A program made the position numbers and the translations under genes. From CS1-C013 sp964347265 (GTDB lineage: Archaea; Aenigmatarchaeota; Aenigmatarchaeia; Aenigmatarchaeales; Aenigmatarchaeaceae): a stretch of 5,740 nt of DNA. This document shows, piece by piece, positions 1 through 5,740 of the stretch. The stretch is taken from the NCBI GenBank assembly GCA_964347265.1, contig CAYFXV010000032.1, forward strand, positions 1-5,740, given 5' to 3'. Each line of letters opens with the position of its first letter. The first letter of the stretch is position 1. The notes under the pieces were generated by a model, which worked only from the letters and a program-made list of their open reading frames with translations, had not been told where the DNA came from and searched no databases.

Positions 1-1335
1 TAATCCTGTATCAGAATCAGTAACTATTCCTGTTATGTTAACTGGATATTCTCCTTTTCCTTCTTGAATTGCTCTTATCAGCTGTTGACCTCCTCTATTT
101 AAAGGAGGAAGCCAAGGATATACCTTATTGCTTTCAAAAATAGTTAAAGCCATTTCTGATCTCCATTGAAAAACTATGTAACCATACCCCAGATTGTTCA
201 TGAGTTTCATGATATTGTAGAACCAAATTGCTTCACGATCCTCGCTAATAGTTGGATTGTTTAACTCTGTGTTGCCCTGCGCTGAATTATACCCGAATTC
301 TGTTATTATACACGGAATATCGTTATCTACCAAGTTTTGTATTGCTACTTTGCTAGGGTCAAGCATAATATTTTCTACATCTTCATATAAGTACTCTCCA
401 TTAGGGAAGAACCAAGAGTAATCATCAAGAGTTCTATAACAGTGAATGCCGTAAACAATGTTAGTTCCTTGAAGTATCCTTGGTGGGTCCCATCCCACTG
501 CTCGAGCACTATCTTGTCCCCAAAAGTTAAATTGATAAATTACCAAGTGATCGTCTCCTTTGGCTCGTAATTTGTTGACGACTTTTTGGCAAGTATCGAA
601 CCATAATCTGTGACAATCGTAGCCTTGACAGGCAGGCCACGATGCGTACGGTTCATTCCATAATTCATAAATAACATTTGAATAATTTCCATATTCTGCT
701 GAAAGGGAATTACTATCGCCGACCCAAAAGTTGATGAAATCTTCAGGGTTTGTAAGGTATCCTTGTTCTCCAGGCTTGGTGAAATTACTGTAAATGTGAT
801 CAGGGTTAGGCGTTCCCCAAGATTCCACATAAGAATCATTTTCATCATAATAATAGTCAAAAGGAAGAGGTGTTTGCTCAGCCAATCCACCAACCCCAGT
901 ATATACTATTTCCCATGGCGATATCATCACATACAAACCTCTTTTATCCGCCTCTTGAATAATGTAATGTAGTTCATCTCTTGACGTTATTCCAAGACCA
1001 GCTTCATCTTCGTTGGCCAACCAACGTTGTACAGTTGGAGGATAAATTCTAACAATGTTAAAGTTATATTCTACCATTTTATCTAGATTGTACTGCACTG
1101 CCTCTGGGAACCACCGCCAATAACCAGCTTGGTTATAGGAACCTTCTGGATTCCAAGCGCCTCCTGGAACCCTAATAAGCTGTGGCTTTATGACACCCCG
1201 CAAATATACTATGTTTCCAGCTTCATCTTTTATGTATTTTCCTTCTGTATGCAATGGACCTGTTGCATCAACTGGTTTAACTAGAAAAATTATCATTAAT
1301 AATAAAATTAAAGTCAGGATTATCTTGAATTGCAT
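1..1335 (-). CDS. Secreted glycoside hydrolase family 5 (cellulase/mannanase-type), 3' end beyond window
   Basis: An uninterrupted frame of 445 codons running off the left edge. Residues 1-24 form a signal peptide (Lys4, hydrophobic core 5-19, cleavage likely after V22-D-A24), so the enzyme should be exported. The mature part opens with a typical GH5 lead-in (GKYIKDEAGNIVYLRGV, about 31-47). Clan GH-A landmarks follow in order: Arg96 in NIVRIY, the acid/base Glu228 in YELWNEP, His298 and Tyr300 in GIHCY, the nucleophile Glu346 in ITEFGY, and Trp391 in VFQW. These support a retaining endo-acting beta-glycosidase; the substrate (cellulose, mannan or another beta-glucan) cannot be told from this. 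From about residue 426 (YPVNITGIVTDSDTG) a further domain seems to begin. Start at 1335 is chosen because it puts the Met directly before the signal peptide; an in-frame ATG at 1413 would add 26 residues. GC is higher than in the neighbours (31/60 at 601-660, 32/60 at 1141-1200), and CGG, CGT and CGA arginine codons occur, while the sec genes mostly use AGA. Transfer is possible but inferred. Confidence 0.88.
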   Translation of the reverse strand, partial: MQFKIILTLILLLMIIFLVKPVDATGPLHTEGKYIKDEAGNIVYLRGVIKPQLIRVPGGAWNPEGSYNQAGYWRWFPEAVQYNLDKMVEYNFNIVRIYPPTVQRWLANEDEAGLGITSRDELHYIIQEADKRGLYVMISPWEIVYTGVGGLAEQTPLPFDYYYDENDSYVESWGTPNPDHIYSNFTKPGEQGYLTNPEDFINFWVGDSNSLSAEYGNYSNVIYELWNEPYASWPACQGYDCHRLWFDTCQKVVNKLRAKGDDHLVIYQFNFWGQDSARAVGWDPPRILQGTNIVYGIHCYRTLDDYSWFFPNGEYLYEDVENIMLDPSKVAIQNLVDNDIPCIITEFGYNSAQGNTELNNPTISEDREAIWFYNIMKLMNNLGYGYIVFQWRSEMALTIFESNKVYPWLPPLNRGGQQLIRAIQEGKGEYPVNITGIVTDSDTGL

Positions 1336-1350
1336 AATCTTTATTTGATT

Positions 1351-1380
1351 TCCAGTAATAAAAATTTTTATTCCAATATT
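1351..1380 (-). promoter_or_regulatory. Possible TATA region of the GH5 gene with 16-bp palindrome
   Basis: Positions 1357-1372 read AATAAAAATTTTTATT, a perfect 16-bp palindrome. Its centre lies about 29 bases upstream of the GH5 start at 1335, which is where an archaeal TATA box would sit for a leaderless or nearly leaderless transcript. No convincing Shine-Dalgarno sequence precedes 1335. The AT-richness of the whole 138-base gap (1336-1473) makes chance occurrence plausible. If translation really begins at 1413, this element would lie inside the coding region and the call would be wrong. Confidence 0.3.
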
Positions 1381-1450
1381 AATCTTTTTACAATTTTGGT
1401 CCTTTCTTTTCATTCTTAACCAATACAATGTTATAAGATGTTAATTATCA

Positions 1451-1461
1451 CATAAAAATAA
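1451..1461 (-). terminator. Possible T-rich archaeal terminator after the TctA-like gene
   Basis: Thirteen bases past the permease stop codon the minus strand reads GTTATTTTTATG, a short T-run without a hairpin. Archaeal RNA polymerase can terminate at T-rich tracts, so this is a candidate end for the permease transcript before the GH5 gene. A T-run of five is weak evidence in DNA this AT-rich; the same sequence could equally serve as a TATA-like element for the downstream gene. Confidence 0.2.
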
Positions 1462-1473
1462 CCTAATGAAAAC

Positions 1474-2676
1474 TTACAAAATACTAATACCAGCGAAAAA
1501 CAAAATACAAGGAACAATTAAACATCCCATTCCATAAGTTCTTCTAATGTTTAAATAATTAGGTATTAAACCAACTGCTATTGAAACTATTAGAATTAAA
1601 ATTCCTATTAACCCAGAAAAAACAACAGTTAAAACAAAAAGAAAAATAGAAGTATACAGACATAATTTCTGATAATTTACTTTTTTCAAGAACTTTAATG
1701 ATATTTTAGTCATTTTTAATGTTAAAATTGTTGAAATAGCAGCTGAGATTAGAATAATCGCAACAAAAATCAAAGTTTCTTGAAAACCAACTTCTAACAA
1801 TTTGCTAACACCAATAGCTATTCCTGATCTGGGATTATGAATTAACCACAAAGCCAATATAGAATAAACAATATCACAAGTTGTTATTGCTCCAATAGAC
1901 ATTAAAAATTCTCTACCACTTCTTTCTTTTCTAAAGGCTTGTTGGGTTAAGATTGTTGATTGAGTTGCTCCCAATCCAGGCAATAAACCAGCAATTATTC
2001 CAGCTAAACTACCAACTCCTATACATGATAAAAGACCTTTTCTTTCAATCTTCTCTTCATCAAATGTAAATTTGTCAGGAAGTTTTGTTTTTTGAAACAT
2101 TGAGATTAAAATCATTGGCATGCCAAACAAACCAGTAAGCAAAGGAAACAAAGCAAAATCACCAAAATTGTTTAAAACAATCAAACCAAGAATTCCAGAT
2201 AAAATAAAAACACCTAGTGCAAGAAGTTTATTTTTTCCTTTTTCTTCAAGTATCAAATAACCTATTACTGCAATTAACAACCAATGAACATGATGTCTTA
2301 TTAATTCATACAACGATGGAATAAAAAGAACAAACATCGGTAATGTTAAGATAGCAAATAAAACACCACCTAAACTTCCAATAACACATAATTTCACTGC
2401 TTCAAATCCTCTACCTTCTAACAATAATTTATGTCCCGGTAAAACTCCTAGTACTGTTGATTCTTCTGGAGCACCAAGTAAGATTGAAGGAATAAAATTA
2501 ATAAAAGAATTTATAACACCTGAAGAAACTAAAATGATTGCTGTAGGTAAAGGACCGAATAAAAAAGACATACCCAGAATTATTGGTATTGTGTTATTCG
2601 GATGTAAACCTGGTAGTAATCCTGCTACTACTCCAAATATAATTCCGATTATCAAAGAAAAGAGTATCAACAACAT
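1474..2676 (-). CDS. TctA-family (tripartite tricarboxylate transporter type) membrane permease, stand-alone archaeal form
   Basis: A 400-residue, almost wholly hydrophobic protein with roughly ten or more membrane segments. The TctA family signature appears twice, as GVVAGLLPGL (15-24, followed by HPNN) and GIIAGLLPGL (226-235, followed by GATQST), the internal duplication expected for this family's two halves. After the first half comes ILLGAPEESTVLGVLPGH (about 65-82) and then an EGRGFEA stretch, matching the conserved loop that in bacterial TctA reads like a GxPxxxST...DGxP motif. Charged loops at 196-214 and 248-256 divide the halves. Bacterial TctA is nearer 500 residues and works with the small membrane protein TctB and an extracytoplasmic binding protein TctC; neither is next to this gene. 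The family suggests import of a carboxylate or similar small solute, but substrate and coupling are unknown here. It lies 54 bases after secD on the same strand, so co-transcription is possible. The ATG at 2676 sits directly before the first membrane helix, with no clear ribosome binding site. Confidence 0.85.
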   Translation of the reverse strand: MLLILFSLIIGIIFGVVAGLLPGLHPNNTIPIILGMSFLFGPLPTAIILVSSGVINSFINFIPSILLGAPEESTVLGVLPGHKLLLEGRGFEAVKLCVIGSLGGVLFAILTLPMFVLFIPSLYELIRHHVHWLLIAVIGYLILEEKGKNKLLALGVFILSGILGLIVLNNFGDFALFPLLTGLFGMPMILISMFQKTKLPDKFTFDEEKIERKGLLSCIGVGSLAGIIAGLLPGLGATQSTILTQQAFRKERSGREFLMSIGAITTCDIVYSILALWLIHNPRSGIAIGVSKLLEVGFQETLIFVAIILISAAISTILTLKMTKISLKFLKKVNYQKLCLYTSIFLFVLTVVFSGLIGILILIVSIAVGLIPNYLNIRRTYGMGCLIVPCILFFAGISIL

Positions 2677-2691
2677 AATAAAAAGAAAACT

Positions 2692-2730
2692 TTATTAGTA
2701 ATAATCTTGTTTTACAACTATTAGTAGTAA
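2692..2730. repeat. 13-bp imperfect direct repeat in the secD-TctA gap
   Basis: The 54-base gap (2677-2730) holds TTATTAGTAATAA at 2692-2704 and CTATTAGTAGTAA at 2718-2730, identical at 11 of 13 positions and 26 bases apart start to start. The first copy is itself symmetric (TTATTA-G-TAATAA). The arrangement could be an operator or promoter element for the permease gene, whose start is 16 bases beyond the first copy. The repeat units are low in complexity, so chance is a real alternative. Confidence 0.35.
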
Positions 2731-4422
2731 TTAAACTCTTTCTTCCCTTTCCAATAATTTTTCTGCTATTCTTGCAAATGCTGGTCTTGTTATTACAATA
2801 CCAATCAAAACTCCTAAAATTGTTGTTACTGCAAAACCTTTCATTGCACCAACACCAATGAACATCATGGGCAAAACACCGGCTATTACAGTTGCAGCAG
2901 AACCAAATATTATAAAGAAAGACCTTTTGATTCTTTGTTTTAATGTATAAATTTTCTTTTCCTCTTCTCCACCACCAATCAATATCTCATCTATTATCAT
3001 TATTTGATCATTAGTTCCGCTTCCTATTGCAGCAATTATTCCGGCTATTGAAGCCAAATCAAGTGTCCATCTAATTAATGAAGCAGCACCTAATGTCAAT
3101 ATTAATTCAAAGAAACTGAACAACATGTTCGGTATCAATATTTTGAAACTTCTGTATCTAACATAAAGAATAACAGCAACAGCAGCACCTGCTATAATAA
3201 CTGCATACATTGCATCTCTCAAAAATTCTCCACCTAAAACAGGTGATATTTGATCAGTTCTTATTATTTCTAAACTAACAGGCAAAGAACCAGATTGCAA
3301 AATACTTTTTATCATTAACTGTTCTTTTAAGGCTTCTCCTCTTGTTAGTCTAAAACCAGTGATTGCTGGTGTTGTAAATACTTTGCCTTTTAAATCAGCT
3401 GATATGGATAATGAAGTTATCTCCTTTTCATCCAAATACAAATAAATTCTACCATCTAAATATTTAGTTCCAGTATTAGGATCAGTAATTACTTTCATAT
3501 CTTTTGTTATTTTTGCAAATCTTTCTGCACCTTCTTGAGAAATGAAAACCTGAAAGTTAAATTCATATCCCTTTCCACTTTTTATAATTCTTGAAACACA
3601 TACTCCAGGTTGGTCTTGTAAACAAACAGACTGTATATCTTTTCCAGTAAAAGCAGTAAACATTAGTACAACAGTTTTATCAGTTACATTAAAAAACTGA
3701 ATATCAATGTCACCAATTTTAGATGTTTGATTCTCTTTTAGTGATATATTATCAATTGTAATAGTATCATTGTCTAATTTTACAGAGTATGTTCCCTCAT
3801 CTAATTTCAAAGAACCAGTGTTATTTTTTATACTAATTATTCTTTCTACTTTACCTTCAAATTTACCTTGTTTTGCAAGAAGATTTTCTACTTCTTCCTT
3901 TGATCCTCCAGCCATTTCTATTTGTACATAACTGGTTCCTGTAACATCTTTTACAGATTGAAATTTAGATTCTCTTAATCCAAAAATGTTTATTCTTGTT
4001 TCTAAAGTTGCTATTGTTTGCTGCACAATAGCATCAGTAACGTTTTCTTTTGGTTTTAACAATACTCTTGTTCCGCCAACTAAATCTAGACCAAATTCAA
4101 GATTCGATGCCGATTTTTTAACAACACTAATTCCTATGCTTCCATTTTCAATATAAGCCAAATCAAGTTTTCCAGAATGTATAAACCTAAATATTCCAGT
4201 GTAATTTTCAAATTCATAAAGATCTTCAGGAGAGTTTATTTCTTTTTCATTTGCCCATGTCAATATTTCTCCTATCTGTATTTTTCCAGTTAGTGGAGAA
4301 TTAGAATCTATAGATCTAACAACAACACCTTCTTGAGATGAAGGTATAATTAAGAGTATTGAAAAAATTACAAGTATTATAACTAATAAAATTCTCCATT
4401 CTTTTAAAAAACTAAATCTCAT
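2731..4422 (-). CDS. secD: Protein-export membrane protein SecD (archaeal type)
   Basis: SecD with SecF forms the membrane complex that helps Sec-dependent export, using a large extracytoplasmic domain and the ion gradient. The 563-residue product has TM1 at about 11-27, a long extracytoplasmic region (28-401) and five more helices (about 402-421, 427-449, 452-477, 503-524, 528-548). SecD hallmarks are FGLDLVGGT (110-118), ETRINIFGL (141-149), the pre-TM2 stretch LQSGSLPVSLEI (375-386), and TM4 with IGSGTNDQI (466-474). Residues 31-103 look like a PDZ-type module ahead of the first core motif. Cys267 and Cys275 lie close together outside the membrane. The TM4 position that is usually Asp in SecD aligns with Asn471, though Asp472 follows. 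The start overlaps the end of secF by four bases (ATGA), and a GGGG run at 4429-4432, six bases before the ATG, may serve as a weak Shine-Dalgarno site; translational coupling to secF is likely. Confidence 0.96.
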   Translation of the reverse strand: MRFSFLKEWRILLVIILVIFSILLIIPSSQEGVVVRSIDSNSPLTGKIQIGEILTWANEKEINSPEDLYEFENYTGIFRFIHSGKLDLAYIENGSIGISVVKKSASNLEFGLDLVGGTRVLLKPKENVTDAIVQQTIATLETRINIFGLRESKFQSVKDVTGTSYVQIEMAGGSKEEVENLLAKQGKFEGKVERIISIKNNTGSLKLDEGTYSVKLDNDTITIDNISLKENQTSKIGDIDIQFFNVTDKTVVLMFTAFTGKDIQSVCLQDQPGVCVSRIIKSGKGYEFNFQVFISQEGAERFAKITKDMKVITDPNTGTKYLDGRIYLYLDEKEITSLSISADLKGKVFTTPAITGFRLTRGEALKEQLMIKSILQSGSLPVSLEIIRTDQISPVLGGEFLRDAMYAVIIAGAAVAVILYVRYRSFKILIPNMLFSFFELILTLGAASLIRWTLDLASIAGIIAAIGSGTNDQIMIIDEILIGGGEEEKKIYTLKQRIKRSFFIIFGSAATVIAGVLPMMFIGVGAMKGFAVTTILGVLIGIVITRPAFARIAEKLLEREERV

Positions 4423-5240
4423 TTAATTCCCCTTTCCATATACCATCTTAAAATTGGCGCGTTTAGTAACCATGTATTGATTAAATCAAATATTAGGCCA
4501 ATCAACAGAATAGAAGCTATTTGAATTATTACACTTGATGATGTTATTATGAATAATGCTGTTAATGCTACACCAGTTGCACCAACAGTAGTAAAAGCAG
4601 TTTTTCTAGCTCTTTTCATTCTTTCAGATATTTCTCCGCTTCCTCTAGTTGTTCTTGCTGTTAATAAGACATCATCATCTACAGAATATCCTATAAGGAG
4701 TAAAAGTGCTGCAAAAGTTGCTAAAGAAAGTTTTATTCCTATTATCTGTGATAACACCAGTGTTTCAACAATATCTGCAAAAGCAGAAAAAATAACACGA
4801 AAACTAAGTACAGGCTTTCTAAAAATTGTAAAAGCCACACCAGCCATAAACAAGAAAGCAAAGACCAAAGATATTATTGCTTGTTCAAAAAATGTAGCAC
4901 CTAAAGTTGGTCCAACTGTTTGTACTGAATAATCTTCAAAAACATAATCATTTTCTTCTAAAGTTTTCAAAACATCATTAGCATCCATATCAGCACCAAA
5001 CTCAATAAAAACAGAACTTGTAGTTATGCCTCTTGCTGTTCTCACAGAAGCATCATAAGAACTTAAAATACTTTCTAATTCTTGTTCATTTATTGATATT
5101 TTAGATTCAGCAATTATTTGTGTGCCGCCCTTTAAGTCAATATCAAGGTTCAAACCACTTGTAAAAATTATCCAAAACAGATATCCAAGAGACAAGGCTA
5201 ATAGGACCAAAGGGATTATTATTAATTTTTTATAATTCAT
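4419..5240 (-). CDS. secF: Protein-export membrane protein SecF (archaeal type)
   Basis: The 273-residue partner of SecD in the Sec accessory complex. It has TM1 at about 6-26, the SecF motif DIDLKGGT (33-40), a compact extracytoplasmic domain (about 41-115) ending in VGPTLG (109-114), then five helices: about 118-140, 148-167, 172-195, 215-233 and 237-260. TM4 carries IGYSVDDDVLL (183-193), where bacterial SecF has a GYSxND motif with an Asp needed for ion coupling, so the acidic residue is kept. The length is normal for archaeal SecF, which lacks long extensions. The order secF then secD, reversed from the usual bacterial secD-secF, is the archaeal arrangement. The gene ends in TGA within the ATGA overlap with secD. 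The ATG at 5240 is directly followed by a short basic stretch and TM1, and a symmetric AT-rich element lies about 23 bases upstream, which fits a leaderless or short-leader transcript. Confidence 0.95.
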   Translation of the reverse strand: MNYKKLIIIPLVLLALSLGYLFWIIFTSGLNLDIDLKGGTQIIAESKISINEQELESILSSYDASVRTARGITTSSVFIEFGADMDANDVLKTLEENDYVFEDYSVQTVGPTLGATFFEQAIISLVFAFLFMAGVAFTIFRKPVLSFRVIFSAFADIVETLVLSQIIGIKLSLATFAALLLLIGYSVDDDVLLTARTTRGSGEISERMKRARKTAFTTVGATGVALTALFIITSSSVIIQIASILLIGLIFDLINTWLLNAPILRWYMERGIK

Positions 5241-5255
5241 AAGAATAGATATACC

Positions 5256-5270
5256 ATTAAATATATTAAT
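5256..5270. promoter_or_regulatory. Candidate shared TATA region of the divergent secF and flavoprotein genes
   Basis: The whole gap between the two divergent starts is 42 bases (5241-5282). Its middle holds ATTAAATATATTAAT (5256-5270), with perfect inverted arms ATTAA and TTAAT around ATATA. Its centre lies about 23 bases from the secF start and about 20 from the flavoprotein start, so a TATA-box binding site here could serve both directions, each giving a nearly leaderless mRNA. No Shine-Dalgarno site is evident before either gene. Separate offset TATA boxes inside the same AT-rich block are the alternative. Confidence 0.45.
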
Positions 5271-5282
5271 CTAGATGGTTTC

Positions 5283-5740
5283 ATGAAAATCGGCATAATT
5301 GGCTGTAGTATTAATGGAGCTTATTTAGCTTGGAAGCTCTCTAAAAAACATGAAGTTATTGTTTTTGAGAAAAATAAAACCATAGGAAAAAAACCTTGTT
5401 CTGGTTTGATTTCTGAAAGATTATGGAACTTTATACCAAAAAATGAAAGTTTAATAGAAAATGTTATAGATGAAGCAATAATTCATTTCCCTGAGAAAAA
5501 AGTTAAGTTAAAGTTTAACCCTAAAATGCTTGTTATAAACAGAAAACTATTAGATCAGACTGTTTCAAAGTTTGCGGAAGAAAATGGCGCTAATATTTTT
5601 CTTAATAAAGAAGTAAAAAAAGTTTACTTTGTTAAAAGAACAAAACCACAGATACTAGTTGATAAAATCTATAAATTTGATTATTTGATAGGTTGTGATG
5701 GTTTTAATTCTATTGTGAGAAAATCCATTGGTGTGAAGGA
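5283..5740 (+). CDS. FAD-dependent geranylgeranyl reductase family protein, 3' end beyond window
   Basis: The first 152 residues of a flavoprotein that runs off the right edge. The N-terminus is a dinucleotide-binding fold: KIGIIGCSINGAYLAWKL (2-19), followed by a second strand ending in VFEK with Glu29, the usual ribose-binding acid. Next comes KKPCSGLIS (36-44), the Cys-containing segment characteristic of the geranylgeranyl reductase family near the flavin. NRKLLDQ (86-92) matches the family's conserved Arg...Asp element, and IGCDGFNSIVRK (136-147) is the second FAD motif (DG). Archaeal members reduce the double bonds of geranylgeranyl chains in membrane ether lipids, but the family includes paralogues acting on other isoprenoids, so lipid saturation is the best guess only. 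The middle glycine of the GxGxxG loop is Ser9. The substrate-binding C-terminal half is not in the window. The ATG at 5283 is chosen because it begins exactly at the first beta strand. Confidence 0.85.
   Translation, partial: MKIGIIGCSINGAYLAWKLSKKHEVIVFEKNKTIGKKPCSGLISERLWNFIPKNESLIENVIDEAIIHFPEKKVKLKFNPKMLVINRKLLDQTVSKFAEENGANIFLNKEVKKVYFVKRTKPQILVDKIYKFDYLIGCDGFNSIVRKSIGVK

Noticed and set aside
89..108. Inverted repeat CCTCCT / AGGAGG with an 8-base loop, and an apparent Shine-Dalgarno sequence on the plus strand
   Set aside because: It lies inside the GH5 coding frame (encoding PPLNRGG) and no plus-strand gene begins after it.
540..893. 117-codon minus-strand open frame
   Set aside because: It overlaps the GH5 gene in another frame of the same strand and shows no recognisable motifs, while the GH5 frame carries the WNEP and TEFGY motifs across the same bases.
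763..972. 69-codon plus-strand open frame
   Set aside because: Antisense to the GH5 coding sequence, low-complexity product, no support.
4549..4932. 127-codon plus-strand open frame
   Set aside because: Antisense to secF, whose frame is clearly real; the product is Lys/Ala/Thr/Val-rich as expected from the reverse of a membrane protein gene.
2677..5240. A novel export-linked gene system formed by secF, secD and the permease
   Set aside because: secFD is a standard archaeal pair, and adjacency of one permease in a single genome does not establish a functional unit; kept only as a neighbourhood question.
1..5740. CRISPR array, tRNA, rRNA, transposase or integrase
   Set aside because: No regularly spaced repeats, no cloverleaf-like stem sets in the gaps, and no mobile-element gene in any frame; nearly all bases are accounted for by five protein genes.

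Overview
The window reads as a piece of an AT-rich archaeal chromosome. The main evidence is a secF-secD pair in the archaeal order (secF first, ATGA overlap) with archaeal-type SecD and SecF motifs, a stand-alone TctA-type permease of about 400 residues, a geranylgeranyl reductase family flavoprotein (the family that saturates archaeal lipid chains), and AT-rich TATA-like elements instead of clear Shine-Dalgarno sites. Small intergenic gaps and lysine/asparagine-rich proteins would fit a DPANN-type or uncultivated euryarchaeal genome, but the exact lineage is an inference and cannot be fixed from this window.

Layout. On the minus strand, reading from right to left: secF (5240-4419), secD (4422-2731), a TctA-family permease gene (2676-1474), and a secreted glycoside hydrolase family 5 gene (1335 to the left edge, incomplete at its 3' end). 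On the plus strand, diverging from secF across a 42-base gap, is the start of an FAD-dependent geranylgeranyl reductase family gene (5283 to the right edge, incomplete). No rRNA, tRNA, CRISPR array or mobile element was seen. The non-coding DNA is limited to four short gaps (42, 54, 138 and 0 bases), so there is no gene-free stretch above 300 bases.

How the genes fit together. SecF and SecD form one extracytoplasmic-domain membrane complex that assists Sec-dependent protein export, and are almost certainly co-expressed. The permease follows secD after 54 bases on the same strand and may be read through or have its own promoter. The hydrolase carries a clean signal peptide, so it is a client of the Sec pathway, but it is set apart by clearly higher GC and different arginine codon use, which suggests a different history from its neighbours. 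The flavoprotein is probably a lipid-metabolism enzyme and shares only the divergent promoter region with secF.

I do not see a new multi-gene system here. The points most worth a second look are the compositionally distinct secreted GH5 enzyme with the beginning of an extra C-terminal domain, a PDZ-like module in the N-terminal extracytoplasmic part of SecD, and an Asp-to-Asn change at the usual TM4 acidic position of SecD.
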